A stretch of DNA of 7,589 nt from an uncultured Bacteroidota bacterium (GTDB taxonomy: Bacteria > Bacteroidota > Bacteroidia > Chitinophagales > Chitinophagaceae), in contig CAINOM010000516.1 in assembly GCA_903851455.1 (NCBI GenBank), forward strand, positions 1 through 7,589, read 5' to 3'. Shown here in pieces: positions 5,728 to 7,589 of the stretch. Numbering within the stretch: position 1 is the stretch's first letter; the number at the start of each line of letters is the position of its first letter. The translations under genes were made by a program, and so were the position numbers. Under the pieces are notes generated by a model. It was not told where the DNA came from and searched no databases. It saw nothing but the letters and a program-made list of their open reading frames with translations.

Positions 5728-7236
5728 CTACCGCACGGTAAGTGTAAGGAACGCCTTACCAAGGCATTCAATAATATCACCAGCGACTAATGATTCCTGC
5801 GAGCGGTCTTTTGCCGCGAGATCTCCGGCGAGTCCATGCAGATACACGCCCATCATTGCTGCAGTGTGCGGTTCATAACCCTGTGCAAGCAGGCCGGTAA
5901 TAATACCGGTAAGCACATCGCCGGTGCCGCCTGTGGCCATTCCCGCATTACCGGTCATGTTGTACCAGCAATCCCCTTCTGTAGTAATTACTGCGGTATG
6001 GTGGCCCTTCAGTACAATATTGATATTGTAGCGCATGGCCTGAATACGGGCATGGTCTACCTGAATCATACTATTGGTATTCTCACCAAAAAGGCGGGCA
6101 AACTCCTTCGGGTGTGGCGTGAGTACGGAGCCTTTGGGTAATTTACCGAGTAGCTCCTGCTGGGTTGCGATGATGTTCAGGGCATCAGCATCAACAATAA
6201 TGGGCTTCTTGCAGCTATCGATAAAAGCCGCCAGGGCATGTGCGGTTTTAACATCGGTACCCATCCCGGGGCCTATGCCGATGGCATTCTTATTTTCCCA
6301 GCCATCTATCTTCTCCAGGGCGCGCTCGCCGCTTGTCATGCACATGGCTTCGGGTACGGCTGTTTGCAGTACCTCGTAGCCACAAGCGGGTACCAATGCT
6401 GTGACCAGCCCAGCGCCCGCCCTAAGCGCTGCTTTTGAGCTCAATGTTATAGCTCCCATCTTGCCGTAACTGCCGCCCACAAGCAATGCGCTGCCATAAG
6501 TTCCTTTGTGTGCGAACGGTGATCGAGGCCTGTATATCGCCGCCACATCTTCCGGGTCTATTGTTTTGAACTGTGTAGGTGTGGCACTGATAAACGTTTT
6601 GTCAAGACCAATGTCCAGTATATGGATATCGCCGGCAAACGAGCCAGACTCAGCATGCAGAAAGGTGCGCTTGTAAAACTGGAAGCTGAGCGTATGCTGT
6701 GCCCTGAGCACTACCGCTTCTTTATCCGGAATGATATCAGCGGGCAATCCGCTGGGAATATCAATGGCTATCTTCTTATTGGGCAGCAGGTTTACCTGGT
6801 TGATGAAGGCTGCTACCCACCCCTGCACCGGCCGGCTGAGACCAGTACCCAATATGGCATCGATGATAACAATGTGCGCCGGTATATCGGTAATAAATGT
6901 GTCGGGCTCCACAATGCCAGCAAGGTCTTTATCTATCGCCTGCAGCCGCTGAAGATTGGCATTGCAATCGGGCGAGAGGTCTTTGTTGATACGCAGCAGG
7001 AAAGCCTTGACGCCAAAGCCACGCTGGTGCAGCAACCGCGCGATAGCCAGTCCGTCGCCACCATTGTTGCCGGTGCCGCAAAGCACTACAAATAAGGTGT
7101 CTTTGGGGCAGTTATCTTTTATCCAGGTCACGCACTTTACCGCAGCCCGCTCCATAAGCTCTGATGAGCGGATGGCAGAAGCCTGTATGGTATAGGCATC
7201 ACAAGCCCGGATCTGTGCTGCGGTAAATATTTTCAT
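5728..7236 (-). CDS. nnr: Bifunctional NAD(P)H-hydrate epimerase and ADP-dependent NAD(P)H-hydrate dehydratase
   Basis: A complete 502-residue fusion, the usual length for the bacterial two-domain enzyme (E. coli YjeF, 515). The N-terminal domain (about 1-215) is the YjeF_N epimerase that interconverts R and S forms of hydrated NAD(P)H. It has the phosphate loop CGTGNNGGDGLAIARLL (53-69), DAILGTGL (126-133) and AIDIPSGLPAD (157-167). The C-terminal domain (about 225-500) is the ribokinase-like dehydratase that uses ADP to restore NAD(P)H from the S form. It has HKGTYGSALLVGGS (243-256), GIGPGMG (320-326), VDADALN (348-354), LTPHPKEFARL (372-382), LKG (409-411) and NAGMATGGTGDVLTG (430-444) with catalytic Asp440. 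The product is a cytosolic metabolite-repair enzyme. The start at 7236 gives the standard MKIFTAAQIR opening. The gene is convergent with the SurA-like gene, and a 274-nt gap separates it from the next minus-strand frame, so it is probably transcribed alone. TACTTTTA on the minus strand at 7265-7258 is one base off a -7 element, without a good -33. Confidence 0.97.
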   Translation of the reverse strand: MKIFTAAQIRACDAYTIQASAIRSSELMERAAVKCVTWIKDNCPKDTLFVVLCGTGNNGGDGLAIARLLHQRGFGVKAFLLRINKDLSPDCNANLQRLQAIDKDLAGIVEPDTFITDIPAHIVIIDAILGTGLSRPVQGWVAAFINQVNLLPNKKIAIDIPSGLPADIIPDKEAVVLRAQHTLSFQFYKRTFLHAESGSFAGDIHILDIGLDKTFISATPTQFKTIDPEDVAAIYRPRSPFAHKGTYGSALLVGGSYGKMGAITLSSKAALRAGAGLVTALVPACGYEVLQTAVPEAMCMTSGERALEKIDGWENKNAIGIGPGMGTDVKTAHALAAFIDSCKKPIIVDADALNIIATQQELLGKLPKGSVLTPHPKEFARLFGENTNSMIQVDHARIQAMRYNINIVLKGHHTAVITTEGDCWYNMTGNAGMATGGTGDVLTGIITGLLAQGYEPHTAAMMGVYLHGLAGDLAAKDRSQESLVAGDIIECLGKAFLTLTVR

Positions 7237-7510
7237 GCCTGCGCATAGTTTATGCTTTAAAAGTACAGAAAATGGATCATGATTTTCAGGATTTGAGAAT
7301 TAGCGGGGTGTTCGTGCTATTTTCAGTTGTCCTATTTTTTCGGACAGTTCCGTTCTTTCCTTGTTTTAGTTTGGCTTTCAGATCGCTCAAATACTTTCTC
7401 GGGCGACTTCTGGGACACGGTATAATCGGGAATGAGAAATATCTAATATTTTATTAAGCTCAAGCTAATAGAGGCTATATTATGGGATTATAATTGATGA
7501 TTAATTTTGC
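7237..7510. other. AT-rich gap with no firmly supported gene
   Basis: This stretch has no convincing RNA gene or terminator. A plus-strand frame at 7272-7457 (61 codons) is T-rich and hydrophobic, with no ribosome site, and reads like composition rather than a gene. On the minus strand, two neighbouring frames give protein-like, lysine- and leucine-rich stretches: from about 7450 to 7366 (including YLSDLKAKLKQGK) and from 7365 to 7303 (NKERTELSEKIGQLKIARTP). They join only through a frameshift and lack a start codon, so at best they are a decayed gene remnant. Confidence 0.25.
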
Positions 7511-7589
7511 CTATCCAGGTAATACCCGGATCCTCACGTTTTGCACCTTTTTATCGTCTATTATGTGCAGGCTATTTTTAAAGCGGTAC
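7511..7589 (-). CDS. Probable 3' end of an unidentified gene entering from the right edge
   Basis: The minus strand is open from the right edge (first full codon at 7588-7586) to a TAG at 7513-7511, giving 25 codons that end in VQNVRIRVLPG. The other two minus frames close within about 12 codons of the edge. The residue mix (alternating hydrophobic and charged, DDKKVQNVRIRV) looks like a real beta-strand-rich C-terminus. It is too short to place in a family. It runs in the same direction as nnr but is 274 nt from it. The main alternative is chance open frame. Confidence 0.4.
   Translation of the reverse strand, partial: YRFKNSLHIIDDKKVQNVRIRVLPG

Noticed and set aside
6622..7095. 157-codon plus-strand frame inside nnr
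   Set aside because: It is antisense to conserved epimerase motifs and has no signal or domain of its own.
7421..7426. TATAAT in the right-hand gap
   Set aside because: There is no -35 partner, no gene downstream, and this is not the usual promoter type in the phylum.
7272..7457. 61-codon hydrophobic plus-strand frame
   Set aside because: Apparent membrane character comes from T-rich sequence; no ribosome site, promoter or supporting context.
7502..7509. TAATTTTG as a plus-strand promoter
   Set aside because: It matches TAnnTTTG but has no -33 element, and it would read antisense into the probable minus-strand gene at the edge.

Overview
The window looks like an ordinary chromosomal stretch of a member of the Bacteroidota, probably near the Chitinophagaceae. 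Three signs point there. Two secreted NHL-repeat proteins end in type A sorting domains of the type IX secretion system, which is confined to this phylum. Leaders are AT-rich with weak or no Shine-Dalgarno sequences. At least one good match to the Bacteroidota promoter (TTTG, about 20 nt, TAnnTTTG) lies upstream of a gene. The family-level placement is inference. No rRNA, tRNA, CRISPR array, insertion sequence, phage gene or recognisable defence system was seen.

Layout, left to right. Positions 1-457 (+) hold the 3' end of an NHL-repeat protein with a T9SS sorting tail. A strong hairpin terminator follows at 478-511. A complete paralogue lies at 529-1881 (+): signal peptide, six NHL repeats forming a predicted six-bladed propeller, and a sorting tail. 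Convergent with it, only 14 nt away, is ATP-dependent 6-phosphofructokinase pfkA (1896-2876, -). Divergent from pfkA across 74 nt is a secreted TPR protein of unknown function (2951-4072, +). Next, behind its own predicted promoter, is a SurA-like periplasmic chaperone/peptidyl-prolyl isomerase (4190-5584, +). A 143-nt convergent gap with two hairpins separates it from the fused NAD(P)H-hydrate epimerase/dehydratase (5728-7236, -). A 274-nt AT-rich gap follows, and the right edge (7511-7589, -) probably holds the last 25 codons of another gene.

The genes do not form one pathway or one operon. Orientation changes repeatedly, and all five complete genes appear to be separate transcription units. 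Two themes are visible. One is envelope and secretion: two T9SS cargo proteins, a periplasmic TPR protein and a SurA-type outer-membrane-protein chaperone. The other is central metabolism and metabolite repair: PfkA for glycolysis, Nnr for repair of hydrated NAD(P)H.

I did not find a convincing novel system. The points most worth checking are: a regular ladder of cysteines in the NHL propeller; the split of the two parvulin histidines between the two rotamase domains of the SurA-like protein; a Lys replacing the usual Asn in the PfkA catalytic loop; a terminator whose T-run doubles as a promoter-like element; and a possible frameshifted gene remnant in the right-hand gap.
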